Assembly: GCA_023634235.1 (NCBI GenBank)
Contig: JAMKCF010000013.1
Coordinates: 1-64,000 of the forward strand
Length of the DNA: 64,000 nucleotides
From: Pisaster brevispinus
Taxonomy: Eukaryota; Echinodermata; Asteroidea; Forcipulatida; Asteriidae
Reading direction: 5' to 3'
The position numbers and the translations under genes are program-made. Below are positions 1 through 12,400 of this stretch, piece by piece. Each line of letters starts with the position of its first letter. Positions within the stretch are counted from its first letter, which is position 1. The notes under the pieces are model-generated. The model was not told the DNA's origin and did not search any database. It was given only the letters and a program-made list of their open reading frames with translations.

Positions 1-735
1 TTATCTCAACTTGGCATTCCTTCACTATGGTTCCTTTCTCTTTCTTTTGTATGTAAGTGTTTGTATAGTTTTTATGACATACCAGTTTTTAACTACCTGT
101 CTATCAATAGCCGTAGAAGTGAAAGTCTATGTTTTAATCACCCATTTGCTAGAACTGATGCCTTTAAGCATTTTTTATTTCATAGATTTCCTCGTATGTG
201 GAGCTCTCTCCCTGAAACTCTCAGAAATGAATTTCTTTTTAATTTTAACAGTTTTAAAGCCCAACTTAGAACTGCAATAGACAGAATGATTGAAGTGCTG
301 TGATTTTTATTGTTATTTTATATATTTATATATACTTTTTTACCAACCAATTTTTAACTGTTTACAGCTGTAGTATTTAATGTGTGTTTTTTATCATTCC
401 ATTTGCCAGTACTGTTGTTTAACTGTTCCAGTTTACTGATAGTCCAGTTTTACTTTGTCTTGCCCTTTGTGCGTTGCATCTCCACATTTGTTTGTTCCTT
501 TCTGTCTTGTTTTTGGTTTGTTTTTTCGCCATTGAGCGGGTGCAGTGGGAAAGCCTCTAGATAAGCTTTTAGCTTTTTAGGCAATCCCTCAGGCCTGCAA
601 CTCTGTTTCAGTGGTGCGCCTGTGTGTATGTAATTTTTTCCCCCTCATGTTTCTTACCCCATTGTTTCCTTGTATTTTGATGTTTTTACTGTATTGCCTG
701 ATATATTTTCTAATAAAAACTAATAAATAAATAAA
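1..735 (+). mobile_element. 3' end of a LINE (CR1/jockey-like), truncated by window edge
   Basis: The plus-strand frame 61-303 encodes a typical LINE RT tail (HRFPRMWSSLPETLRN ... FKAQLRTAIDR) followed by a stop. A T-rich 3' UTR and an A-rich end with AATAAA repeats follow, up to about 735. Sequence resuming at 736 matches the gene B intron at about 48833, so the element is an insertion in the first intron of gene A. Confidence 0.65.
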
Positions 736-2295
736 AACTATCTTAAACGAAAGAAGGACCGAGTTTGTTTTGATTAAACCATATTCTTTTTTTTCGTGTT
801 TTTTTTTTTTTTGAGGATGTTCCTGAAGTAGATGACATGTTTACTTATCAGTTCATCGTAACTTTCCCAAACGAAAGAGGAACAGAGTTTGTTTTGATTA
901 AACCATACTCCGTTTCTTCTCGGAGATTTTCCTGAAGTAGATGTCATGTTTTTTTCCGTATAGATGTGTACTAATTACTTTACAAAGAATCCATTCCTTC
1001 ACCCCATTTTTAACGATAATTAGAAATATTTTGGTTTTCATTAACTTATAGACACTTCTATTCAGTTGAAAAAAAATCACATCTAGACCTATTTTACTTT
1101 CCATGAAAAGACTAAACAAGTTGTATTCAAGTCCGCTCTATAGTCACTTGCCCTCACGGTTAAATAGTCACATCCCTTATAAGGTAGTCCCTCTGCTTCC
1201 GCTTCCCAGGTTGTGTCGAAAACTTAGGTGTGATCCCTGACATTACGACAGGCTCAACGACTTTCCTTTCGGAAAATATTTACATTTTACACCATAAAGG
1301 AAAAGGAAAAAAGACACTTAAACAATGTTTATGTTGGTTCGACGGACCAGAGAAAATAGGGTAGTTAGGTGAGGATTTTTTTTTTCAATAATCACATTCA
1401 TTATATTTCATTGTTATATTGACTCCAGAGCCATATTTTGATTTCATTCAAGTCTTTTTATGTTTCACCTGTCAATATAGGAAGATTTTGTTTGTGCACA
1501 AGCTAAAACAAAAAATCCTAGGATGTCACAGTAACTTTTATGTAATCACAGCGACTATTCATGTTACAATAAGGACACAGTAATGTTCCTTCTCAATTTA
1601 TTAATGACGTGCACCTAGGTTTACTTCCAAAACAGTTCCTTCACAAAACGTATAATTTCCAAAACTTGTGATAGCTGTTTCTACCATTCCAATCAAAGTC
1701 CGCAGATGTCAACACAGGGGCGGCTTGGCTTCTGAGTGAAACAATTGTATTACAGACTGAAACAATTGGTTTACAAACTGTCAATCATTCTCCCAGGACA
1801 GGGCTGTAGATTGTCTGGGGCTAAATAAATTTATATAAAAAAAGGATCGTAATTGGGTTTTTTTTCATTGTCGGCAGAAATACGGTCGGCAAAGTTGTAA
1901 CATTGCATGAGTGGTGGTTGGCTTTCTTTAGAACTGGTTAGTGTGGACCAGCCAGATGAGTGTGGTCACCAACACTGGTATTCGGACGTAATATTTTTGT
2001 ATATAGGCCTTCTGTACGAAACATTTATTTGGCCAAATAAACAGAGCGTCTTCAAAGGCGTCCGACAGTTATTCAGGCCGTCCAAAAAATAAATAAATAA
2101 ATAAATAGGGCGTCCAAAAAAATGGCTCCAAATTGAACGCACGACGGTCTTGAGCCACTATGTACCGCTAAACATACTGACAATTTTAATTATTTGTCAC
2201 CTAATGTTTGGGTAACACGCAATCCAACTCTCAAAAAAGAAAAAACCAGGAGAGAGACAAAGACTGTGTCATCCATGTCATAAAAATCGTCTTAC
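736..2295. repeat. First-intron segment of gene A, paralogous to 48833-50440
   Basis: Long collinear similarity to the first intron of gene B, including a short tandem duplication (copies with AACGAAAGAAGGACCGAG and AACGAAAGAGGAACAGAG). No coding exon was seen. A simple AAAT repeat lies at about 2088-2107. Confidence 0.7.
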
Positions 2296-2389
2296 CTTGT
2301 GAAGTGTGTGGTAGAACTAGAAGGACCAGCAGGCTAAGTAAAGCACATCTTGACACGGCCGGAGAGTCTTTCATCCCGCGTCGATTCAT
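2296..2389 (-). CDS. Gene A exon 1 (coding): signal peptide of a paralogous receptor, partial
   Basis: Encodes MNRRGMKDSPAV ... LPHTSQ plus a split Gly codon. It has the same length (94 nt), frame and donor (GTAAGA) as gene B exon 1, with only four residue changes. No further ectodomain exon is found between here and the left edge, so the gene continues past position 1. It is the start of a tandem duplicate lying downstream of gene B on the same strand. Confidence 0.82.
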
Positions 2390-2418
2390 CGTAGTTTGTG
2401 GTATGGAAAACTGCAATA
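2390..2418 (-). other. Gene A 5' UTR portion of first coding exon
   Basis: There are 29 nt from the TTCGCAG acceptor to the ATG, matching the gene B arrangement. Confidence 0.45.
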
Positions 2419-2589
2419 CTGCGAACGAGATAAATTAGTTTTCGTCAAAACTCCAAAAACAGACATACAAAAAATTGAATTATTTGAATTATTTAAGTGC
2501 ACTATTTTACTCCTCATTGTATAATCTTCCTATATGAATAAGATATCAAGTTTTATTTCCACAATGTTGTTTGGATTGTATGTTTGTTG

Positions 2590-2645
2590 CAGTGCCCAGC
2601 CCCCCCCCATACCCCACCCCCATCCCCCAGCCCCCCCCCCCCCAT
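2590..2645. repeat. C-rich run in gene A first intron
   Basis: Repeated C tracts on the plus strand, hence G tracts on the coding strand. At least four runs of five or more suggest G-quadruplex potential. A shorter version occurs at 53540-53555 upstream of gene B. Confidence 0.6.
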
Positions 2646-3409
2646 GCGAAAATCTTCCTGGTTTGTACGAATATGCTGACAGCTCTATAAGATAAATGGG
2701 ATCGTGGGCAAAAAAACTTGCGAGGTGTGCCCGTCTTTTATTCAACCTGCACGCAAAATAAGTTTACAAGTCACGACGAATGACTGAATGGTTTACCCAC
2801 ATCACAAAAAGTAGAAGTGAGCTACACGACTTGTGATGCCCTTCATTGACCATGAAAATATTGTTAGCAACTGTGCGGAATTCGAGGCCATGTCCAATTA
2901 TTCACTTTTGAAAAAGGATAATCCTTTTTTTTAACCCTTTTTGGAGGGGAAGGTGGACAGATGTGCTCCACCCATTGATAAAATTAGCATAATCTCCAAA
3001 GTGTTATGACCTGCGGGACTCAAATTCCCTGACATCCAAGGCAAGACCATTCCCCATATCTAAGAGGGGGGGAGGTGTCAGGTCCCAGATTGTTTTTGAG
3101 GGGCAGAAAACTATTTGCACTCATGTACTTAGCACATTAATATCCCATGTCAAATACAGACCTCCCAAGATCTAACCCTTTCAAAAGTTGACAAAATTAA
3201 TTTAAAAATTAAATAAAAAGGCTAAAACAATTATGGACACTAGCTTGGCAGCAAAAGAAGTCATTTATGTATAAAACATCATTGTAAATGCACAGAAAAC
3301 ATTTTTAATGTATGTTGGATTGTGTGGAACAGTCAGTACCACCTAATCAACACTTGCGTATACTCAGGGATTAAACACATTAAAGGGTTAAATGATGAAT
3401 TTGACTTAC

Positions 3410-3470
3410 CTGCCCTCACATAGCGTCCACCATCATCATAATATGGAAATTCAATGATTTATTTTGAACA
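3410..3470 (-). other. Candidate non-coding exon 1 of gene A (upstream edge unknown)
   Basis: The donor GAGGGCAG followed by GTAAGTC is conserved with 53834. The flanking sequence (GGTGGACGCT) is also conserved. The exon start and the promoter cannot be placed by eye. Confidence 0.33.
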
Positions 3471-4398
3471 AATATGCTGTTATATTGAACTTTCTTCTGG
3501 TCTCTACATTCACTTCCTTGTCGGGTAATGCTACGCTACGTGATCCGAATGTGTGTGTGTGTAAACCCTAATGGAAACTGCACTACTACACCACAAATGA
3601 AAATTGCTGATGGAGTTTCTTTGTATAAAAGGTCATCATCAATTGTAAAAGTTCATGCACGGAACGTGATTGGACCCATACCCGATGTTTTCAGGACCCC
3701 AAGGGAGAGCAGTTCATTGAAAACTGAAGAGGCTGGTATATCCTGGTTAATAAATAAATAAATAAATGATACTATTACAGAATAACGTTAAAATTGTCAA
3801 TTGTCAATTTCAATGTAAAAGTTCATTGATGCTGCAACCAGTAAACTCCAGAGATATTTAAACTCGAGAAAAAGCATTTTCAGACCCTGGGAAATCTCGT
3901 TTTTTTATTTCGATTACAGCCATTGAAATAAGCACTTATATTGTTGTTGTTATTATTATATATATTTCTGGTAATGAAACAGAGTATGCCTCATTAGTCA
4001 ACCTTATCACTGTAGCTCGTAAGCCTGGGGAAACCTGTACACAAGGGTGCTTGCCGTGTGAACCAGAAGTACTGTGGTTAACCACTATTCTTCAACAATA
4101 AGTGTTCTGGAAGTCAAGCGGAGGCCGGGCGGCGTGTGCAATTTCTAGGCATCGACCAGCTTGTAGAGGTCGGCGAAATATCGCACGATAAGGCGGTCAC
4201 AGTCACAAATAAAAGTGCCCCGCACGCTGCCAAGGGGTCGAATTCTTTGCCCGTTTATCTGCCAGTGTCCGGCAGGCACTCGTCCAATGTCCTGCGATAG
4301 GCTGATATATGGATTGTCTGGGTTATCCAAAATTTAGCCCAGCGCCCGCCCGATGTGTGCAATGCCCTACCGGACATCGGCCAGGCTTCGACCGATTT

Positions 4399-4955
4399 AT
4401 TAGCCTTGTCCAAGGCTCTTTACGCAAGCACCCCGCTTTGAATTCACCAGGTAGCACAACAAAACTGTCAAGGTACTGCAGTACTTATACCGTGGGGTCG
4501 AAGCATGGTTTTTCAACCTCGTACCAAAAAACGAGACCGAAACAGAGCCTTGTTCCCACTGCAAACGGCAGCTTATGTTTTTCTTTATCATTGCGCAGGG
4601 ATTCCAGCGCTAATTACGTATGCTGGAATCGGATATTGAATATTCATTTCCTGTACTGGGCGGATAATCGTCCAATCATAAACTCTCGTTATGAGGTAAT
4701 GTGTGTTTAACCAATGAGCATACACCTTCGGGAAATATTAGCATAAAGCAACTCCGCCCACAATCTGACCTTTTTACAGTGGGAACAAGGCTCTGTTTTG
4801 GCCTCGTTTTTTGGTACGAGGTTGAAAAACCATGCTTCGACCCCACGGTATACTGTATATCAAGTACTGCAGTACCGTGCCAGTATTGTTTGCTACCTGG
4901 TGAATTCAAAGCGGAGTGCTTGCGTAAAGAGCCTTGGACAAGGCTACCGATTTAT
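4399..4955. mobile_element. Foldback (long inverted repeat) element
   Basis: Arms of about 170 bp at 4399-4572 and 4784-4955 are reverse complements with few mismatches (for example GGGGTCGAAGCATGG against CCATGCTTCGACCCC). The loop is about 210 bp. The matching place in the right spacer near 55110 lacks it. Mirror-image open frames here are only a product of the inverted repeat. It is a non-autonomous DNA element of unknown family. Confidence 0.75.
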
Positions 4956-5202
4956 TGGCGATACGTTTGCCATGCGAAACGTCGCACCAGGTTTTAAGTC
5001 CGAGTTTAAGGTAACTTGATGCCCGCCCGATCCCCCAATACAACCCGGCAGCCGTAAGGAATCCCGTGAGGTCCAGGCCGAAAATGCATTGAAATCTGTC
5101 GCAAACTACTCGCAAACCCATCACAAGCTAATTGTGGCTGCTGGGGTATTTGTTCCATCTAATTCAAAGGGCAAAGCGATTATGGTAAAGTATCTTACTC
5201 AA

Positions 5203-5296
5203 GGACACAAGTGCCAGGACCAGGATTTGAACCCACACTCAGAAACACTAGAGCTTGAGTCCGGAGCACTTAACACTCGGCCACGACAGGCCACTT
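5203..5296 (-). mobile_element. tRNA-derived SINE head
   Basis: Reverse complement shows box A-like TCGTGGCCGAG and box B-like GGTTCAAATCC in tRNA-like spacing. It is the same family as the copies at 30186, 51000 and 52215. Only the head is present here. Confidence 0.55.
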
Positions 5297-5844
5297 AATA
5301 TGGCAAAAATATTAGCTAAAGTTTTCAGTTCCATTTACTTTTTGCGGTTTAAAGCTCTAAGAAAGGATTGCGTACAATATAAACTGTTGTCATTGATCTA
5401 CTGTAAAGGAGAGATCGGCTCGTTGGGTGGTGTGTTTAAATTTGTGCAGGGATTGAATTTACTCGTCCAAAAACCAACAATTATTATACACCTTTTAAAG
5501 GATTTTGTTTCAGAGGACCGTGGGTAGGTTCTTGAATTTGATATCGAGGGGTTGTATTATAATAATTTGAACAATTAACAAAGCATATTAGGTGATTGTC
5601 CTTGTGACAAACACAAAGCTGTTCCGTTTTTTTCCTTTGATTAAACGCTCCAGACCTTGAAAGTTAGCCCAACTTTGAGAGAGAAGAGCCTTTACCCTTG
5701 ACAGACCCTTGTTTTGACTTCAAGTGTGACTAAAATCCTAAACCTGATCTTTATTCTGATACTGACTCTAAAGCTGATTTTAAACCTGGTCCTGAACCTG
5801 ATCCTATCTTTTACCTTCATTCTCACTGAATATGTGTAAATGTT

Positions 5845-6050
5845 TGCTTACTTGCTCGAAAACCATATATACCTGTCGGGTTCCCTCAACCACTTGGACA
5901 ACAATGGACACGATCAATTGCTACAATCTAATGGAGACAAGATTGATTTACTCAGCGCGCTCATTTATTTCATCTCTTTGCGCAGACGTGCAAGAAATGC
6001 GCACAAAATCTTGATTGCGCTCGTCGCGCTCATCAAATTCCAGCAGTAGG
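5845..6050. repeat. Single arm of a repeat that is a foldback at 55363-55745
   Basis: It shares the sequence from CTTGCTCGAAAACCAT to GCGCACAAAATCTTGATTGCGC with the right spacer, where an inverted second arm is also present. Confidence 0.5.
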
Positions 6051-6521
6051 GCTATTTAAAAGTACAGGTACTACAGACTACAGTAGCATTCGATCGGTAA
6101 GTTTCATGAAAACGCGGCTGATTAAACGATTCAGAGGGTGAGTTATGATTGCAATGGTGCTTAGGGGCAAGGATACGAAGTGGACTCGGCCCTATTTATG
6201 GAGCTAGGGGTTGGGTAGACCCTGTAGTCCTTTTAAACAAATTTCAACATCTGTGGTCGTATAGTGTAGCGCCCCAGGCAAACATTAACGCAAGTCAGAA
6301 TGTGTTTCGGCCAACACCAAGTTCCCGTGTTGCCCCCAAATGACAAAAAGAACCAACAAAATAGCTTTAAAATCGCATTCTGGCTTCTCGATATGACTAA
6401 GATGAAAGGTCTGGCATTTCATTGTTGTACTCACGATTATTTGTTGTGCTCCAGATTGATGTTTTAAGTCCCCAATCAGAAAAACGATGTCGATCATGAC
6501 CCTAAACGTCTATCAAAATAG

Positions 6522-6550
6522 ACGGGTGCCATCGTCGCGCGCGACGGTCA
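6522..6550. repeat. GC-rich palindrome conserved in both spacers
   Basis: CGTCGCGCGCGACG is a perfect palindrome in an AT-rich region and is kept at about 56311-56325 in the other spacer. Function unknown. Confidence 0.4.
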
Positions 6551-7207
6551 TGTGGTTGATCGCTAGACCGTCCAGTTTCACAACTCGCCACCATGTAATT
6601 AATGTGGCTAATTAAATCAGCTTGCACAGATTCTTGTTCAGGAAGTACGTCATGCGTGCAGTGCTTGCAGTGTGAGTGTGATGCATGGTGGGACTGAGCA
6701 TTAACCAATGAGCGTGCTTGATACGTTTGCCCAGCCCAGCGCCTTTGGTTTGAAGGCAAGGCGCTGGGGACGAGCGAAAGTTGTACAAAACCATCGGTGG
6801 GCAATGGATAATGTTACACTTCAACCTTTATACCTGCGTCCGAGGTTTTGCTTTCGTTTGTCCGGACTTGTTCACCTTCTCGACGATCACATAAGTATAA
6901 TATAATTATACTTTTGTCAAAATTACTTTTAATATAATTAATTTTGTTTTTGAATAAATTTCATACTCAGAAAGTTGATGTAATTGTTTGGTTTATATTG
7001 TTTCACAATAAAATAATGATTTTTATCCACTGCATAGTATAACAACGTTTTTTTTTTATATTATCATGTTTGTTAGTGAGTCAAAGTGATGAACTGAAAC
7101 AAGTTTGGTTTGTATTAGAACCCAATGTAAGCACTTGGTGACCACTGTAATGTAAATTGGATGCTTGTTAAAACGGATACATTCAAATGATATCCCTTGT
7201 AGCTAAA

Positions 7208-7470
7208 AGGGCCCAATTCCATGAAGAGTTTCAGCAGAAAAAACTTGCTAAGTACAGACAAGCCTTGCTGAGCAGAAACAGTTTACCAGCCAACATTTCA
7301 TAAAGTTTACATTGTTGCAACTGGTGTCCCACTTCAATGTTTCGCTTAAAACCAAGAGAATTTCTAAGCAGTATTTTCAAGCAACAAACAAGTGACTCAG
7401 CTTGGAGAGTCCGATCCCTCAAAAAGCTCTGCCCTTTTTGCAAATGCACCGTTGTACAGCATTCCTGAAA
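7208..7470. repeat. GGGCCCAATTTCAT-type short interspersed element
   Basis: It begins GGGCCCAATTCCAT and carries CTGAGCAGAAAC and GTTGCAACTGG. Relatives are at 9757-9895, 35340-35503, 60489-60730 and 63842-63981. The 35340 copy has GGGCCC at both ends, suggesting a small TIR element. Confidence 0.5.
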
Positions 7471-9407
7471 ACAATGCTTTAAGTATACAACGAATAAACA
7501 TACAACTGTATTACATTCCAAAATAATTTGTAATTTGTCTGAGTATTAAAACAAATATAAATACAAGTTCTGAGTATTAGCAAAATATTATACTTTGGCG
7601 CTTTCATTGTTTAAACAGTTTCCTTTTCAGTATATACAATTTTCTTTTAAATGTAATCATGACTTGCCGTTAAACTCATACCATGCTCTGAACTTTGGTT
7701 ACCATTTTAATTACAAGCATAACAAAGCTATTTGGCATAGTTCTTTTTAGTACTGTATACAAAAATATGCATAGACTGCTATAAAAAAAGCTGCATAGTG
7801 ATCGACAAACTCACATCACTTTCATTCAAAAGACAGTTGTCAACTTGTAAAGGCTTGATAAAAAGTCGTTAAAAACAGTATGGTACATCTCCTTGCACTG
7901 GTATGTCGTACTGGGTTTAAATGGGGATAAATGCTGGAAAGTGAAAAAAAAATTCTTAGAAATGTCACTCCTTGTTTAAAATTGATCAACTCAATGTTTG
8001 GCCCCTTTCAAAATAAGTGATTTTGTTTTCCTCTAATTATAGCAATACAACTGGTAACCAAAGTCCACAAAATGTTTGAATAAGCTGAGACTAGCATGTC
8101 CTACGTATTGGTTTTAAAGGTGTATATTGTCTTCTTTATAAATAGTAAAAATAAACAAACAATTACAACACTTATGTTCTAAAATGTATCCACTTTCTTA
8201 AAAATATGATACTATATTGTGATGTTTGCAAATAAAGTTGGGTTTTGATACGATGACAGTACGTTCCGTTGTTGCTATTTTCTGTGTTCATGCTAAGAGT
8301 GCCTGGGCTTGGCCTCATTATTTATGCAGGTCAGATACAGAAAGTAAGGTGCTCCAAAGGAGCCATTTAAAACACAGCTTGGAAATTACAAAAACTTGAT
8401 CTTTGAATTGTTTAGCCGAGTACGAGTAACTACAGAACGATAGCTCCCTCCTTTATAAAAATTATGCTTGTTTTATCGCTGTGTACAAGAAATGAATATT
8501 TTTATTGATTCAAACAGCAACTGTCCAATGAGATAATTAAATGAGATAATTTGTTAAAAACAAAGAGCCACTAAAAAATCAAGACTTCAGAGCAAAATCT
8601 TTGGTTAATAAGCTGTTTCAATGTGAAAGTGAACAACACCCTAGAATAGCGATTATGTCCACATAGCTCAAATACTTTCTAACAAATCAAATACAGACCT
8701 CCATGTTTGCAATCTTCCTCTGACATTTCAATTTTAACCTTGGAGTTTGCAGTGACGGCCATTCACATTCTAAAACCTTATACGTAATAAATGTTTCCCA
8801 TCTCCTATTTATAAGTTCAAACAAAGTATCATATAAAACCAGCCTGAGAAAGATTCATCAATTTTATTTATTTTTTTTTATCAAGGTTTGTTTTCTCATT
8901 CCATTTGCTGCAACCAAAACACGCAATTGTGACTTAGGGTCACATAATAATATTTTTAAATTTGAAAAACATCTTAAAGGCAAAGTGCAATATGGTTTTC
9001 ATTATTGGTAAGCACTTTCCAATCTATGAGTTTAAAAATGCAAAAATAATTAATTTTTCCCAGAAATATTCTGGCAAAACTTGTCTTTGTCAAAACATCG
9101 AAAATCTCTTTGTGCCATTGGTGGTCATCAGGCATCCACTGACATGTGACAAAGTGAACCATTTTTTGTCAAACAAAAATCCCCAACAGCACAAATAATC
9201 ATGTTATTAAAGTCACAACAAAATCAGTCGAAACAATTATACCATCACATGCCAATACTTCAAACATTTTCTGCCTGCCTACAATGAATTTCAAAAAAAA
9301 ACATATTTGAGTACGATGGTCTTACAAAATAGACCACTTGTTATCATTTGTTGAATGCATCGTCTTATTACGTTAGCTTCAACAAGGCACCTGTTGATGA
9401 GGGTTTT

Positions 9408-9479
9408 CTAAATGTTTGCATACACGACGCCAACGCCCAAATACATCTGCAAGGCCTCGTAGATCAACTTGTACTGCTC
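9408..9479 (-). CDS. Gene B exon 32: C-terminus and stop codon
   Basis: Residues 1679-1701 (EQYKLIYEAL ... VVYANI, then TAG). It closes the last helix of D2. The final four residues YANI form a pYxN-type motif. The gene C copy at 63523-63594 conserves it. Confidence 0.93.
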   Translation of the reverse strand, partial: EQYKLIYEALQMYLGVGVVYANI

Positions 9480-12400
9480 CTGAACAAATCAAAACGGAAG
9501 GCATCAAAACAATGCATTATTATTTGTTCCATTTGTAACTCATTCTTCAGTCCTCTGAATGGAGAATATTTCAATCTGGTTGTACATTTGTTGTTCACAC
9601 TTATTGGTGGTGACTTTACATACATTGAATGTAATGTGTGGTACTGACCGGCAAGGCATGATAACAATATTAAACCTTGGGAGATCATAGCCTGCTCTGG
9701 TCATGATGACACAGCCCCTTTAAGATCAATCTTAGCTCTTTGTAAAATCAAGCTCAAAGCACAGTTTCATAAAGCTGTTTAGCAGAAAATGTTGCTTAAA
9801 TTTGCACCGGGATACCAGTTGCAGATGGTACATGCCAAGGCTTACTTTGGTAGGTAACCTTAGTCAGGCAAGCAAAATTGGGCCACGGTCTCCGTAGGTT
9901 GCCATGTTGGTTTTAGGAACAAAGAGTACCAGTCATATTAACCAGAATAGTCAGATATTAAGTCAGATTAACCGCATAGAAAACAAGTGTGTTGCCAAAA
10001 TATAACATGCTCAGCGGTAACTAACGATAAAGTCAGCTTACCTGTGACTGCACCAATCCATGACGTGAGACTCTGAGTTTCTTGACAGCCTGGAAGACAT
10101 CCACCACATTCTCAACACCCAGTCTCTCTATGACATTAAGGAGAGCACAGAATGCTCCACTGGCGCCCTCGCCGTCGCTGTCAAACACAAAATCATAAAA
10201 TCATACAGCTGTGGTTTACAGAGTAAAGCTTTTTCTTTCTTTTGTCTGTAGTTAAAACACAAATATTCCTATCATCTATGTTTTTGTCGTGATATTCTTA
10301 ATACAAATTGCAAATCTTGAAGTTATTTCTTCTTTGTTTATATCTTAGTCCAGCTGCTAAGGCCCTTAATGTGGAAAAATTGTGCACTTTGTGGTAAAAG
10401 CATGAAACTTCCTACAGTTGTTATATATACCCTTATAATCATTTTTAGACGTGGACCCATCTCGGATCTTTCCCATCTTAGGGGCGGGGTTACGTTTTCT
10501 GAAAGTGGGGGTAAACAATTAAATATGTTCATTTTGACTACATCATGTTTTTTTTGCACATTTTAAAAACTTAAATACATGGTTACAGAAGAATAATTAT
10601 TTTAAAATGAATACTTATCTTTGTTTCCGCCCCTTCTGTGGGCGGAGTTACATTTTTGGAAAGTGGGGGCAAAATATAATATGCCATTCTAACATCTTGA
10701 TTTTTTCATTTTCTAAAACTTAAACATGCAAAAGATGTAGGTACAGGCATTTGAATACAGTATTTCCACATTTTCAGCATCTACCACATAACTTTTTGCA
10801 GTAACAGTGTATTACATTGACTCCAAGCACGTCTTGGCTCCCTCTTGAAGAGTGAAAGATTGGGTGCCACAAACCAAACACTTTTGACCATCCCCAATCA
10901 AACCGGCTTGGCAGTGGCTTAGTGTTCATGTCGACAAAACTTCAAACAATTATTTTTAAAGCATGCACAATTGACGTGTTGAACAAGGGAGGCAGAGTGA
11001 CGGAGGTTGAAGGAACAATCTCTAATGATTGAGAACATTTATTTTGTTTGGCACTAGAGATCAGAGCACAAGCGTTAGTATTTTGTTATTATAGCGTACC
11101 TCACATGTTTAAAAATATCTTCATAATAGAAAACACAATGGGAAGTAGGTTGTGAAAAGAACAATAGAACAAAAAAGATCCAGAGAGTCGAAACATCATC
11201 ATCAATGTATCGAAAACTACCCTTTGTTGCTTTAAGACGAAGACTGTTTGTCAAGACAGCATTGAGTGCAAATCTGTATAAGGAAGTGATACTACATATT
11301 GTATGAATAGAACTTGGGCCAACAAAATAATCCCATAGATCAACGGAATGATGAGTGTAAACAATGCTGGACTCCTACCCAGGTAGTAAATAACGCGAGT
11401 GAGGAAGCAAGAAAAACATCTGCAATTGTTTGAGCAGTGAACAGTTTGAAGTAAAGATTGTAAGAATTGTATGTTAGGTTTTATTTAACTGATTAGTATA
11501 TTTTCTCGGTTTTGAATTCATAAATTTTAAGATGAACCAACTCTAAAGAGACCATTCATTTCTGGTTGAAAAACTTCCTCCGCATCCCATTTCTTGCAAG
11601 TAAAATGTCCTGCCCTGCCCCCGTGAAATTCGCTGATTTTCTAAACATGTTCTTTTACCAGTAAAATGTAAAATGAAACAGAATTTTTATTTGGTTTTAG
11701 ACATTTGTAGGTCAGTATGGTAACTTGTGAAACACTACAAATGCATTAGAGAGGCCATTGAGATCTGGCAGCACAACACCGTTCCTCAAAACATCAGCCT
11801 CCAGATTAGTGACATTTGGCTCCACCTCTTCCTGACCAATGGCTCTCCCTCTATCCACAACACATTACCTACCCCGTAAACTTGGATCGTGCTGATTAAT
11901 CTCAATGTTTCTCTAATGGCCTCTCATATATACCCTCAGCACCCCCCCCCCCACCACCCAACCTAGGCTCACTCTTCCTTTACCCTGTTACCTATTCTGA
12001 CACATACAGCTCAGTGAGCATTCCCCAACCTAATCCCAGCATGATACTGTTCCTGTTTTAGGCCTATGCTCATCATCTAGCTAATCCTCATCCATAGTGC
12101 TTAAGCAGCATGTCATCAGAATCCAGCATTCTCAAAAAGACGGTTAGAGATTACTGATCAAACCATCCAGCTATTAAACCAATGCTTCTTTTCAGAACCT
12201 CATAACTCATAGCGAGATCATTGCCATGGTGTTACTGCAAACCTTTCTCAAAAATGCAAAACAAATCTGCTGTTTTAAAAATTACTTATTTTTCTGGCCT
12301 GCATGGCTTGTACTATCAGAGCACACTGTGTGAGTAATATGGCGTGATATTTGAGAGCATGAGCTGGACATAGCCATGACGTAGCCGATGATGTATATCT

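Larger units (their letters stand above)
3411..9407. other. Spacer between gene B stop and gene A 5' exon
   Basis: Paralogous in large part to 53890-63522. It contains a foldback element, SINE fragments and AT-rich sequence. The part next to 9407 must hold the gene B 3' UTR; overlapping AATAAA motifs (minus strand) at about 8863-8872 are possible poly(A) signals but unproven. No open frame with a family signature was found. Confidence 0.6.

Noticed and set aside
3622..3635. TATAAAAGG box conserved in both spacers (also 54060-54069)
   Set aside because: It lies on the plus strand, opposite to all genes here, and no plus-strand exon or conserved start follows it.
4309..4997. Two similar open frames on opposite strands
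   Set aside because: Both encode the same arm of the foldback element (4399-4955), read in mirror image.
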